NCBI GenBank assembly: GCA_027486655.1
Contig: JAIXOR010000086.1
Coordinates: 62,001 to 126,000 of the forward strand
Reading direction: 5' to 3'
Origin: Verrucomicrobiaceae bacterium
Lineage (GTDB): Bacteria; Verrucomicrobiota; Verrucomicrobiia; Verrucomicrobiales; Akkermansiaceae
DNA length: 64,000 bases
Position numbers and translations under genes: made by a program. The stretch's first letter is position 1. Each line of letters starts with the position of its first letter. Under the pieces are notes generated by a model. That model did not search any database. It was not told the DNA's origin and was given only the letters and a program-made list of their open reading frames with translations. This document shows, in pieces, positions 50,631-59,143 of this stretch.

Positions 50631-52343
50631 ATGCGTTGCCAGTTGGCGAGGTATGGAAATCATGGCGGGGTGAACGGAATCCTTGAAAACATCCGCCAGG
50701 TTTCCCCGCATGCGGAGCCTATTCTTGTCATCTCGCTGACGGCGATTCTGGGGCTTCTGATAGGCAGTGTGAAGGTGAGGGGAATCAAACTCGGAGTGGC
50801 GGGCATGCTTTTCAGCGGGCTCCTGCTCGGACACTTCGGTCTCACGCTGGATCCCCACCTGATGGCGTTTCTCAAGGAGTTTGGTCTTGCTCTTTTCGTG
50901 TTCACGGTGGGTTTGCAACTCGGCCCCGGATTCTTCAACTCGCTGAAGAAGGATGGCCTCAAGTTGAATGCTTTGGCGGTGCTGGTGGTGCTTTCCGGTG
51001 CCTTGCTTGTCTTCGTGTTCGGTCGCTTCCTTCTCGGCTGGAATGCAGGTGCCTTGGCTGGGATCTTTTCCGGGGCCACCACCAACACCCCGTCGCTCGG
51101 GGCAGCCCAGCAGGCGATGTCCACCGCCGGGAAGGCGGATTTGGCCAGTCAGGCGTCCATGGCCTATGCGGTGGCCTATCCTTTTGGGGTGATGGGCATC
51201 ATTCTCGTGATGATCCTCCTCCGGGTGATGTTCCGGATCGATCCCGCAAAGGAACTCGCCGAGCTCAAGGAACGGATGTCGCTTGGAGTCCGCGAGCCGA
51301 TGCGTGCCTCCCTCCGGGTGGAGAATCCCAACCTGGCCGGTGTCTCGATTCGCAACGTCCCTGGGCTGGGCGATGACGGTGCGGTGGTCTCCCGGATTCG
51401 TCGTCGGGACGAGGAGGAGGTGCGTAGTGCGACCGGTGACACCGTTTTGTATGCGGGCGATGTCATTCTAGCCGTCGGCACTACGGAACAACTGGAGAAA
51501 GCCGTTCTAAGCATCGGCTCCCGGGTGGATGAGGACCTTCGCAAGGCACCTGGAAACATCGTGGCCAAGCGGATCATCGTCACCCACAAGGACATGATCG
51601 GAAAAACGATCGCCGCCACCCGTGTGAGCGAGCGATTCGGCGTGACGGTGAGCCGGGTGAGCCGCCAGGACATGATCCTCACCGCCATCCCCGACCTGAA
51701 ATTGCAGTTCGGGGACATGCTCAACATCGTGGGCGAGGAAGCGGCGATCAACGAGGCCGCCAAGGTGCTCGGCAATTCCGTAAGGCAGCTCAACGAAACC
51801 AGTTTTGCCTCGATTTTCATCGGAATCACGGTGGGGATCCTGTTCGGGCTTTATCCCTGGCCGCTTCCGGGCATGCCGGTGCCGTTGAGGCTGGGTCTGG
51901 CCGGTGGCCCCCTGATCATTGCGATCCTGATGGGACGATTGGGCCGCGTAGGGCCTCTGGTGATTCACATGCCGATCAATGCCAACACGGCATTCCGTGA
52001 GCTCGGCATCATTTTCTTCCTCGCCTGCGTCGGCCTCGGTGCAGGCGGAAAGTTCGTCGAGACCGCGTTTTCCGCCACCGGTTTGACATGGATGGCGATG
52101 GGCGCTGCGGTGACGGTGTTGCCGCTTCTGCTTGCGGGTATTGTCGGGCGCAAGTTCATGGGGGTGAACTACCTGACCCTGGCAGGCGTGCTGGCCGGCA
52201 GCATGACAGACCCACCGGCGCTAGCGTTTTCGACGAAGCTCACGAACTCGGACTACCCGTCACTGGCTTACGCGAATGTCTATCCTCTCACCATGCTGCT
52301 TCGGATCCTCGTTGCGCAGATCGCGGTGCTCTGGTTGTGTTAG
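50631..52343 (+). CDS. YidE/AspT-type putative transporter with TrkA-C (RCK) domains
   Basis: About 570 aa. Two membrane blocks of ~5 helices each (about residues 20-205 and 380-570) with a soluble middle holding two TrkA-C-like domains (near 235-310 and 320-400). GATTNTPSLGAAQQAM and the later AGSMTDPPALAFS motif are typical of the YidE/YbjL duplication family to which the aspartate:alanine antiporter AspT belongs. Substrate unknown. The ATG at 50631 has a GGAG 4 bases before it; a GTG at 50670 is an alternative. Divergent from korA. Confidence 0.88.
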   Translation: MRCQLARYGNHGGVNGILENIRQVSPHAEPILVISLTAILGLLIGSVKVRGIKLGVAGMLFSGLLLGHFGLTLDPHLMAFLKEFGLALFVFTVGLQLGPGFFNSLKKDGLKLNALAVLVVLSGALLVFVFGRFLLGWNAGALAGIFSGATTNTPSLGAAQQAMSTAGKADLASQASMAYAVAYPFGVMGIILVMILLRVMFRIDPAKELAELKERMSLGVREPMRASLRVENPNLAGVSIRNVPGLGDDGAVVSRIRRRDEEEVRSATGDTVLYAGDVILAVGTTEQLEKAVLSIGSRVDEDLRKAPGNIVAKRIIVTHKDMIGKTIAATRVSERFGVTVSRVSRQDMILTAIPDLKLQFGDMLNIVGEEAAINEAAKVLGNSVRQLNETSFASIFIGITVGILFGLYPWPLPGMPVPLRLGLAGGPLIIAILMGRLGRVGPLVIHMPINANTAFRELGIIFFLACVGLGAGGKFVETAFSATGLTWMAMGAAVTVLPLLLAGIVGRKFMGVNYLTLAGVLAGSMTDPPALAFSTKLTNSDYPSLAYANVYPLTMLLRILVAQIAVLWLC

Positions 52344-52365
52344 ATGGTTTTTTGTTAGATCATGG

Positions 52366-52403
52366 GGTAAAAAAACACCGGCGCGGATGAACCGGGCCGG
52401 TGC
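52366..52403 (-). terminator. Rho-independent terminator of trxA
   Basis: Read on the minus strand: arms CACCGGC and GCCGGTG followed by seven T's. It lies just after the trxA stop and probably also serves the convergent transporter gene. Confidence 0.85.
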
Positions 52404-52426
52404 TTTCAAAAGTGCGGGGCCTCGGA

Positions 52427-52747
52427 TCAGGCGAGAGCAGCCAGCTTGGCCTTCAGTTGATCCTTGGTGACGCTTGCGCCGACAATCTGGTCCTTGACCT
52501 CGCCGTTCTTGAAGAACAGGAGCAGCGGGATGGAGCGAACGTTGTATTTGACGGCGAGATTTCGGGCCTCATCGACATTGACTTTGCCGACCTTGGCCTG
52601 GCCGTCCACTTCGGCGGCGACCTGATCGATGACCGGGCCGATCATTTTGCAAGGACCGCACCATTCGGCCCAGAAGTCCACGAGGACGGGCACGTTGGAA
52701 TCGATCACTTCGGATTGGAAATTGGTTTCGTTGAGTGTCAGAGCCAT
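52427..52747 (-). CDS. trxA: Thioredoxin
   Basis: 106 aa, the standard size. The redox-active site is FWAEWCGPCKM near residue 30, the cis-Pro is in VRSIPLLLFF near 73, and the buried Asp is in VDFWAEW. It reduces disulfides in cytoplasmic proteins with thioredoxin reductase. ATG at 52747 gives the classical ALTLNETNF start. A terminator follows at 52366-52403 and a strong hairpin lies just upstream at 52783. Confidence 0.97.
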   Translation of the reverse strand: MALTLNETNFQSEVIDSNVPVLVDFWAEWCGPCKMIGPVIDQVAAEVDGQAKVGKVNVDEARNLAVKYNVRSIPLLLFFKNGEVKDQIVGASVTKDQLKAKLAALA

Positions 52748-52782
52748 GGGTCGGACCATGGAGGCGGAAGCTGGAAACGTCA

Positions 52783-52817
52783 AGAGCCGCTCCGCGATGT
52801 CTCACGGAGCGGCTCTT
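52783..52817 (-). terminator. Strong hairpin upstream of trxA
   Basis: An 11-pair inverted repeat GAGCCGCTCCG / CGGAGCGGCTC with a 10-base loop. It lies after the stop of the small 27-aa gene and before trxA, and probably ends the upstream minus-strand transcript; only a short T-run follows. Confidence 0.65.
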
Positions 52818-52836
52818 GGAGATTGGATTCGGTGAA

Positions 52837-52920
52837 TCAGAGAGTCGGCAGAGCTCCCGCGCTGTAGGCGAGGAAGAGGACTCCGGCTGCAAGAAGTGTG
52901 TTTATGATGGGCCAGGCCAT
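52837..52920 (-). CDS. Possible 27-aa membrane peptide
   Basis: MAWPIINTLLAAGVLFLAYS then AGALPTL and stop: one hydrophobic helix. It begins 22 bases after the stop of the Pro/Ala-rich membrane protein on the same strand and is followed by a strong hairpin, so it fits the end of that transcript. No clear ribosome site. A real small membrane protein is plausible but unproven. Confidence 0.45.
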   Translation of the reverse strand: MAWPIINTLLAAGVLFLAYSAGALPTL

Positions 52921-52942
52921 GGTGATTGATGGGGTTGAAGGG

Positions 52943-53626
52943 TTATTCCATGAGTTGCGACCAGTCGCCGATCTTCGGATTGTCCTCCACGCTGATCCAC
53001 TTGTCTGCAAGCATCAGCTGGAAGGCCAGCAAGGCGAGCGCGGCTGCGAAACCAACGCCGGCGAGGATTTTCACCACGCCCTCGTTCGAGGTCTCTTCCT
53101 CGTCATCATCCACCTGCAGGCTGGCCTGAGTGGGAAGGGGAGCGGAACCGAGCGGCTGAGTGGGAGCTTGAAGCTGGACGGTGGCCTTGGGAAGGGTGGG
53201 CGTGCCACCCGGAAGACTCGGAGCACCGCCGGGCTTCACCGGAGCGGTCGGGGCACCGGTGGTGGCGAGGCGGATGGTCGGAGCGGGGGCGCCAGCGGTC
53301 GGAGCACCGGCCGGGCGGAGAGGAATGGTGGGGGCAGGGGCCGCCGACGTGGGTGCTCCTGGAGCCGTGGGAGCTCCGGCCGTGCGCAAAGGAATTGTCG
53401 GTGCAGGCGCGGGCGGACGCGGAGCACCACCGACTGCGGGAGCCGTCGGGGTTGGCGGACCACCGGGAACCGGAGGACGGACCGGCGGTGCCATGGGGAC
53501 CGTGGCGGAAGGCACGGCGGGCGGTGCGTCGGCAGCCTTGAGAGTCACCCGGACGGTTTCTTTCTTCAGGGGGACGCTCGAAGTTTGCTTGGACGGAGAT
53601 GGTGATGGAGTGTCGTTTTCGCTCAT
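52943..53626 (-). CDS. Pro/Ala-rich repeat protein with C-terminal membrane helix
   Basis: 227 aa. About residues 25-165 are low-complexity Pro/Ala/Gly with three near-copies of a unit like APAPTIPLRTAGAPTA spaced by ~23-25 residues; then a short acidic patch (DDDEEE) and a single membrane helix near 188-208, with a polar end. There is no signal peptide, so the Pro-rich part is likely cytoplasmic and the C-terminus periplasmic. Unknown function; such proteins often act as flexible linkers. The small gene at 52837 follows. Confidence 0.65.
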   Translation of the reverse strand: MSENDTPSPSPSKQTSSVPLKKETVRVTLKAADAPPAVPSATVPMAPPVRPPVPGGPPTPTAPAVGGAPRPPAPAPTIPLRTAGAPTAPGAPTSAAPAPTIPLRPAGAPTAGAPAPTIRLATTGAPTAPVKPGGAPSLPGGTPTLPKATVQLQAPTQPLGSAPLPTQASLQVDDDEEETSNEGVVKILAGVGFAAALALLAFQLMLADKWISVEDNPKIGDWSQLME

Positions 53627-53725
53627 GCGCGCACGGGGTTTTGATGCTTAACGAAGAAAAGTAAGGCAACTCGTCCAGCCCGTGTCAAACCCCCAACGAA
53701 GGAAATTCTTTGTTTTTCCGAAACA

Positions 53726-54613
53726 TCATCGGGCGACTGCCGGAATGCCCGGCAAAGCGGCCTGCTTCAACCTTGGGAAAATCCATTCAAGCGCGTAGGG
53801 CAGAAGGATGGCGGCGGCAAGGCTTTGAAGAACCGCGCGCAGCAGGATCCAGCCCATCGCCTGGCTTTGATCGGTTTGTTGCGTCGTCGGGGTGGTCGAA
53901 ATGACGGGCTCCTCGTGCAGGACGAGTCGCGGGCGGTCTTCGATCCGGCCGGTCAGGTAGTGGTTCTTCAATCCTCGCAGGCGTTCGAGTTCGGCGTCTG
54001 CGAGGGTGGACTGGCGTTTCGCCCGGTTCAGGATGATCGCCTCCGCTTCGTTTTTCAGGGATTGGCCGTGAATGCGTTCAAGGTTGGCGAGGGTTTTGAC
54101 TTTTTCCTCCGCGTCATCGGCGGCAGCCCGGATCAACTCATCCATCTCACCGGCCTTTTTGACAGCGATTGAGTCCTCGATGTCCGTAAGGTGGGCGAGG
54201 ATCGCACGGGGAAGCTCGGCGGCCGTGTCCCTGGCGATCAACTGGCGGGTGGATTCCGCATGCAGCCGGATCATCTTTGTCTCCGGAATGGGCGTCGCCT
54301 CGCTCTGTTCACGGACGATCTGGATGGCGGTTTCGCGGTCGACGTCGAGTTGTTTGTGGAGTTCCAGCGTGGAAACCACGCGGGCGATGACTTCCCTGCT
54401 TGAGGCCAGCTGGGTGATTTCCTGGGGCGAAGGGCCATTCGCCAATTCGAACACGCAGGAACTGCCGTGTTTTCGAGGCGTGAGAAACAGCGTGATGCCT
54501 CCGACAAGAACACTGAGTGCGGGAAGGATCGTCAGACAACCGCGCAGAGGCCACTTCCATCTCGCGTAGACCCGGGACGGATGGAAGCGGAGGAGCAGCG
54601 AATCGTCGGTCAT
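53726..54613 (-). CDS. Wzz-like polysaccharide chain-length/co-polymerase protein
   Basis: About 295 aa. A membrane helix near residues 25-45 and another near 265-285 flank ~215 residues with a long coiled coil (about 135-205), the layout of polysaccharide co-polymerases (Wzz type). The first part after the helix (CVFELANG) and the ...VISTTPT region before the second helix also fit. These proteins set the length of O-antigen or exopolysaccharide chains. No tyrosine kinase domain is present. The usual Pro-rich motif before the second helix is not obvious. No polysaccharide genes are adjacent, so the assignment is moderate. Confidence 0.55.
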   Translation of the reverse strand: MTDDSLLLRFHPSRVYARWKWPLRGCLTILPALSVLVGGITLFLTPRKHGSSCVFELANGPSPQEITQLASSREVIARVVSTLELHKQLDVDRETAIQIVREQSEATPIPETKMIRLHAESTRQLIARDTAAELPRAILAHLTDIEDSIAVKKAGEMDELIRAAADDAEEKVKTLANLERIHGQSLKNEAEAIILNRAKRQSTLADAELERLRGLKNHYLTGRIEDRPRLVLHEEPVISTTPTTQQTDQSQAMGWILLRAVLQSLAAAILLPYALEWIFPRLKQAALPGIPAVAR

Positions 54614-54722
54614 GACATCCGGAAGCATGCCGACCGCTCATTGAGCTTCCAAGCTGAAACTCATGGCTGCGATTTTTTGGTGTTCATTCCCGCGCTCCAT
54701 GGTTCCTATTCGCCCCGCAACC

Positions 54723-56258
54723 ATGTCCGCCGAAAAGACCGCCATCACACCGACCCGCGCCCAGGATTTCCCCGAGTGGTATCAACAGGTCATCAAAGCC
54801 GCTGATCTTGCGGAGAACTCGGAGACCCGGGGCTGCATGGTCATCAAACCATGGGGCTACGGGATTTGGGAACTCATCCAGCAGCAGCTCGACCGCATGT
54901 TCAAGGCGACGGGTCACCAAAACGCCTACTTCCCGCTGCTCATCCCGCTTTCCTATCTGGAGAAGGAAGCTGAGCACGCCGAAGGGTTTGCGACCGAATG
55001 CGCGGTCGTCACCCACCACCGTTTGGAGGCGGTCAAGGATGAGGCCACGGGCAAGACCCGGATGATCCCTACCGGAGAGCTGGCGGAGCCCTACGTGATC
55101 CGGCCGACTTCGGAAACGATCATCGGTGCGGCATTTGCCCGGTGGATTGAATCGTATCGGGACCTGCCGCTGTTGATCAACCAGTGGGCCAATGTGATGC
55201 GCTGGGAGATGCGTCCCCGGCTTTTCCTGCGCACGGCCGAGTTCCTCTGGCAGGAGGGACACACCGCTCACGAGACCCGGGACGAGGCCATCGAGGAAAC
55301 CCGCAAGATGCACATGGTGTACGAGGAGTTCCTCAGGGACCACTTGGCGATCCCGGTCATTCCAGGCGAAAAAACCGAGAACGAGAGGTTCCCGGGCGCG
55401 GAGATAACGCTTACCGTGGAAGCGATGGTGCAGGACCGCAAGGCCATCCAGGCTGGAACCTCCCATTACCTCGGACAGAACTTCTCAAAGGCTCAGAACA
55501 TCTGTTTCGCCGGTCGTGACGGCAGTGTCCAGCACGCGCACACCACCTCGTGGGGCGTCTCCACCCGCATGATCGGCACGTTGATCATGGCTCATTCCGA
55601 TGACGACGGTCTCGTCCTGCCTCCCCGGGTGGCCACCCAGCAGATTGTCATCCTGCCGATCACTCCCAAAGAGGATACCAAGGCGGAAGTGATCGCTTCC
55701 TGTCAGGCGCTGGCGGAAACCCTGCGTCATCAGACATTCCGCGGCGAACCGCTGCGTGTGCACGTGGATACCCGCGATCTTGGTGGCGGCGTGAAAAAAT
55801 GGGAGTGGATCAAGAAGGGCGTGCCCATTCGCATTGAAATCGGTCCGAGGGACATCGAGACCCGCAAGATCTGCGTCCAACGACGCGATGAACCGGTGGC
55901 GTCCAAGGAGTTTCCTGTCAAAGAGGACTTCATCCGCCGCGCGGCCGACATGCTGGGTGAGATCCATCAAAACCTGCTCCAAAAAGCGACCGAATTCAGG
56001 GATTCCAACATCACCTCTTGCGAATCGCTCGAGGATTTCAACGCCCATTGGTCGAAAGAGAATCCGGGTTGGCTTTTCACTCCCTGGGCCGGGACACCCG
56101 AGGAAGAGGAGGAGCTCTCCAAACGCCACAAGATCACCATCCGCTGCATTCCGATTTCTCCGGAGGTCCTTCCCGCCGGCCTCCCGATTGCACCGGGAAC
56201 CTGTATCCTGACGGGGAAACCCACCGCAACCCGTGCCCTTTGGGGACGCAGCTACTGA
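54723..56258 (+). CDS. proS: Prolyl-tRNA synthetase, archaeal/eukaryote-like type
   Basis: 511 aa. Charges tRNA-Pro with proline. The size, the start with PTRAQDFPEWYQQVIKAADLAE.. and the class II signatures (RPTSETIIGAAFARWIESYRDLP near residue 125; MRWEMRPRLFLRTAEFLWQEGHTAH near 165) and the C-terminal domain mark the archaeal/eukaryote-like ProS without the editing insertion of the classical bacterial form. The last residues end in Tyr, as usual in this type. ATG at 54723 chosen; a longer frame to 54663 is not supported. Confidence 0.94.
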   Translation: MSAEKTAITPTRAQDFPEWYQQVIKAADLAENSETRGCMVIKPWGYGIWELIQQQLDRMFKATGHQNAYFPLLIPLSYLEKEAEHAEGFATECAVVTHHRLEAVKDEATGKTRMIPTGELAEPYVIRPTSETIIGAAFARWIESYRDLPLLINQWANVMRWEMRPRLFLRTAEFLWQEGHTAHETRDEAIEETRKMHMVYEEFLRDHLAIPVIPGEKTENERFPGAEITLTVEAMVQDRKAIQAGTSHYLGQNFSKAQNICFAGRDGSVQHAHTTSWGVSTRMIGTLIMAHSDDDGLVLPPRVATQQIVILPITPKEDTKAEVIASCQALAETLRHQTFRGEPLRVHVDTRDLGGGVKKWEWIKKGVPIRIEIGPRDIETRKICVQRRDEPVASKEFPVKEDFIRRAADMLGEIHQNLLQKATEFRDSNITSCESLEDFNAHWSKENPGWLFTPWAGTPEEEEELSKRHKITIRCIPISPEVLPAGLPIAPGTCILTGKPTATRALWGRSY

Positions 56259-56271
56259 TTTCTTTCATCCC

Positions 56272-56946
56272 ATGAATACCCCTCCCAATCCTTACGCGGC
56301 GCCCACGATTCCCGCCATCCCGGGCTCGGATGACATCTCGCGCCAGCTTCAGGGCATCCAGTATCCACTCACGCTGTCCTTCAAAGTGCTGGCCCTCGCC
56401 AGTCAGGCCACAGTGACGGATGCGGGCGGGCGGACGATTCTTTTCACCCGGCAGAAGCTTCTCAAGTTCAAGGAGCACGTCGAGATTTGGACGGACAAGT
56501 CCCAGGCCACTCGCCTGGCGGATATCCGAGCCAACAAGGTGATCGATTGGTCGGCCCGTTATCAGTTCACCGACGCATCCGCGCTGCCCGTCGGCAGCGT
56601 CGGCCGCAAGGGTTGGCGGTCCCTCTGGAAGGCTCACTACGAAGTTTTCAACCCGGGGGACAACTCCACCGATTTCTCGATCCATGAGGAAAACGGCTGG
56701 ATCAAGGTGGCGGACTCGATCCTTGGCGAAATCCCCATCCTCGGAATCTTCTGCGGTTACTTTTTCCACCCAAGCTACCTCGCAAGCCGTGCAGATGGCA
56801 GTGCTGTCATGCGCATGACCAAAAAGCCGGCTTTCTGGGAAGGGCGCTTCCAAATTGAGCGCCTGGCGGCAGTCGATCCCCGCGAGGAGCTCAACCTGCT
56901 GCTTTCGTTCCTAATGCTTGTTCTTCTCGAGCGCCGACGTGGGTGA
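56272..56946 (+). CDS. NPYAAP-start protein with tubby/LURP-like fold, tentative
   Basis: About 224 aa. It starts MNTPPNPYAAP, the N-terminal motif seen in other proteins of this window. From about residue 30 the pattern YPLTLSFKVLALASQATVTD.GG and the strand-rich WKAHYEVF, PGDNSTDFSI.. blocks resemble tubby/LURP-one/scramblase-like beta barrels. A hydrophobic stretch near 155-170 and another near the C-terminus may bind membrane. Function unknown. It starts 13 bases after the proS stop. Confidence 0.5.
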   Translation: MNTPPNPYAAPTIPAIPGSDDISRQLQGIQYPLTLSFKVLALASQATVTDAGGRTILFTRQKLLKFKEHVEIWTDKSQATRLADIRANKVIDWSARYQFTDASALPVGSVGRKGWRSLWKAHYEVFNPGDNSTDFSIHEENGWIKVADSILGEIPILGIFCGYFFHPSYLASRADGSAVMRMTKKPAFWEGRFQIERLAAVDPREELNLLLSFLMLVLLERRRG

Positions 56947-56982
56947 TGGGCGGAGTGGAGTGTAGGTTGATAATTAAGATTT

Positions 56983-56996
56983 CCTTAAAATTAAGG
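56983..56996. promoter_or_regulatory. Inverted repeat in AT-rich upstream region of the 57042 gene
   Basis: CCTTAA-N2-TTAAGG lies about 45 bases before the ATG at 57042 in an AT-rich spacer that also holds a TTGATA hexamer (56967-56972). It could be an operator or part of a promoter; no evidence beyond symmetry. Confidence 0.3.
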
Positions 56997-57041
56997 ATTG
57001 AAACTTATAGGGATTCCGGCTAATTCGTCGCCGAGTTTCCC

Positions 57042-57938
57042 ATGAAGGCATCCCTTTTTCCCTCCCTGTTCCTGTGTTTATCGGGTGTTCTGCCCGTGGC
57101 TGCGCAGAATTTTGAAGACAGGCCGGAGGCGGGGGTGCCCGCCTCTCCCTCGGATGTGCCGGTCCTGACAAAGGCGCACGGCGATCCCTCGGAAACGTCC
57201 TCACTCATTGCCAATCAGGATTCCCGGACCCTCGAGCCGGTGATCGCCAGCGGCAGGAAGGTGGAATCCGTGGTGAATCTCGACGTGCTGAGAAATCCGT
57301 CCCCATTCCGAAAAGTAGCGGTGGCAGGAAGCGCCGGCATGGTCGCCACGGAAGTTCTTCGTGGAGATCTCGCGAGAATTTCCGCGACCTATCGGGAGGC
57401 GGGAAAGGCGTCGGTGAACTGCTCGGACGTGTATCTCTCGATCGAACAACGGGTGAAACTCGATGAGTCCGAGCTGCTTTCGATTGTCGAAACCGAACTG
57501 AAGGCAAATCCCGATTGCTCCTGCGAGATCGTCAAGGCCGCCATCAAGGCGATCGATGCGGAGGTGAGCGAGGTCCTTCAGATCGTCGAAGTCTCCATTC
57601 TCACCGCGCCCGAGCAAACGCGGATGATTTCGCAGTGTGCAATCGCATCGGCCCCCGCGGCGATTGCGGGCATCCAGTCGCTGCTGGCGCGCTACGATGC
57701 CAACGCCGGCGAGGGTGGCGGCAGCGCGAAAAGCGCGAAATCCCCGGAAAGCTCGAAGGATGCGAAAGCCGCCGACATTCCCTACGTCCCCGATGTGGCC
57801 GCCATGCCGAATCCTCTGGATTTCCCCGGCAAGGGCCCGGTGGGGCCTCCGACGGGCGGACCTGGAGGACAGCCCCTGTTTCCTCCGAATCTCCCCATCG
57901 TGATTACCCCCCCGGTCGTTACCGAGGTGAATCCTTGA
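57042..57938 (+). CDS. Secreted helical-repeat protein of unknown function
   Basis: 298 aa with a signal peptide (cleavage near VAAQN). About residues 120-220 form helices in two repeat-like halves (..SIVETELKANPDCSCEIVKAAIKAI and ..VSILTAPEQTRMISQCAIASAPAAIAGI..), with cysteines near 126, 153, 155 and 192 that might form disulfides. The N-terminal ~100 residues and the Pro/Gly-rich tail (..GPVGPPTGGPGGQPLFPPN) are low complexity. Verrucomicrobial genomes carry related exported proteins as far as I recall. Function not recognised. It is convergent with rlmN. Confidence 0.65.
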   Translation: MKASLFPSLFLCLSGVLPVAAQNFEDRPEAGVPASPSDVPVLTKAHGDPSETSSLIANQDSRTLEPVIASGRKVESVVNLDVLRNPSPFRKVAVAGSAGMVATEVLRGDLARISATYREAGKASVNCSDVYLSIEQRVKLDESELLSIVETELKANPDCSCEIVKAAIKAIDAEVSEVLQIVEVSILTAPEQTRMISQCAIASAPAAIAGIQSLLARYDANAGEGGGSAKSAKSPESSKDAKAADIPYVPDVAAMPNPLDFPGKGPVGPPTGGPGGQPLFPPNLPIVITPPVVTEVNP

Positions 57939-57950
57939 TGCTGGATCAAG

Positions 57951-59039
57951 TCAGGCTTTCGGCACCACGACCGCCGGCTTGGACCGTCTCTCCGCTTTCA
58001 ACATTCCGCAGCCTGCTGCGACGTCAATGCCGCGGCGCTGGCGGAAGGTGCAGGGAAAGCCGGCTTCTCTCAAAATGCGCTGGAACCCGTGACCGGATGC
58101 GCTGGTTTTACCGGAGTATCCTGCCGTCGGATTGAGCGGGATGAGATTCACATGAGCATCCATGCCGCGCAGCAGATCCGCGAGGCGCCGGGCTGTCTCG
58201 GGCGAGTCGTTGCTTCCCTCGATCAGCGTCCATTCGAAGAAGATCCGTTTTCCGGTCCTCTCGCCGTAGTCGCGGCATGCTTCCATCAGCATGGCGAGAG
58301 ACCACTTCTGACTGGCGGGAACCAGGGCGGCGCGCTCCTCTTCGGTGGATCCGTGCAGACTCACTGCCAGACGATAGGGCGAGTTCTCATCGGCCAGCCT
58401 GCGGATGCCCGGTACCACGCCGACCGTACTGATCGCGATTTTGGACGGACCAATGCCGATCCCGCGAACGTCTGAAATGATGTCGAGGGCCTTGAGCACC
58501 GAATCGATATTGTGGAGCGGTTCGCCCATGCCCATCATGACCAGGTTGCGAAGCCGCCTGTGCGGCGCGATTTCCCTGAGCACCCGTCGCGCATGCAGAA
58601 CCTGGGCGACGATCTCGCCCGGACGCAGATGCCTCACAAATCCCATTTGTCCGGTGGCGCAGAAGACACAGCCCATGGCACAGCCGGCCTGGGTGCTCAC
58701 ACAAACCGTGTGGCGGCCATCGTAACCCATCAACACGGTTTCAATCACTTGGCCGTCACTCAGACGCAGAAGAAACTTCCGTGTAAGTCCGTCACTGCTG
58801 TGAATCTCATCAACCACCTCGGGCGAGTCCACGTGAAACTCGCGGCCATCGCCCAGCCTCTCATCCAGCCAGCGTTTCAACGGTGGGGAAAAGGACCTGA
58901 CATGAAGATCCCGGTCGCCATCCCGATAGATCGCCTTCCACAAAGCTTTCGCGTGCTGCGGATTCACTCCGGATGCCTCCAAGGTCTCCGCCATCTCGCG
59001 GAAACTCAGGTCATGAAGGGATGCTCCGGCGCTCGGCAT
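57951..59039 (-). CDS. rlmN: 23S rRNA (adenine2503-C2)-methyltransferase
   Basis: 362 aa. Radical-SAM enzyme that methylates A2503 of 23S rRNA and A37 of some tRNAs. The cluster-binding CX3CX2C is CAMGCVFC near residue 115; SAM and catalytic-cysteine regions (MGMGEPLHNIDSVLKAL near 170; ..GHGFQRILREAG with a Cys in FPCTFRQRRG near the end) are intact. It begins at the ATG at 59039. Confidence 0.95.
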   Translation of the reverse strand: MPSAGASLHDLSFREMAETLEASGVNPQHAKALWKAIYRDGDRDLHVRSFSPPLKRWLDERLGDGREFHVDSPEVVDEIHSSDGLTRKFLLRLSDGQVIETVLMGYDGRHTVCVSTQAGCAMGCVFCATGQMGFVRHLRPGEIVAQVLHARRVLREIAPHRRLRNLVMMGMGEPLHNIDSVLKALDIISDVRGIGIGPSKIAISTVGVVPGIRRLADENSPYRLAVSLHGSTEEERAALVPASQKWSLAMLMEACRDYGERTGKRIFFEWTLIEGSNDSPETARRLADLLRGMDAHVNLIPLNPTAGYSGKTSASGHGFQRILREAGFPCTFRQRRGIDVAAGCGMLKAERRSKPAVVVPKA

Positions 59040-59143
59040 GCAGGAATCAACCTCCCACCGGGCCCGGCATCAAGCTGTGATTTCCTCGAAGCAGATCCCG
59101 GGAATTCTTGCCAGACGTGGTGATTTCCGATAGATCCAAACGC

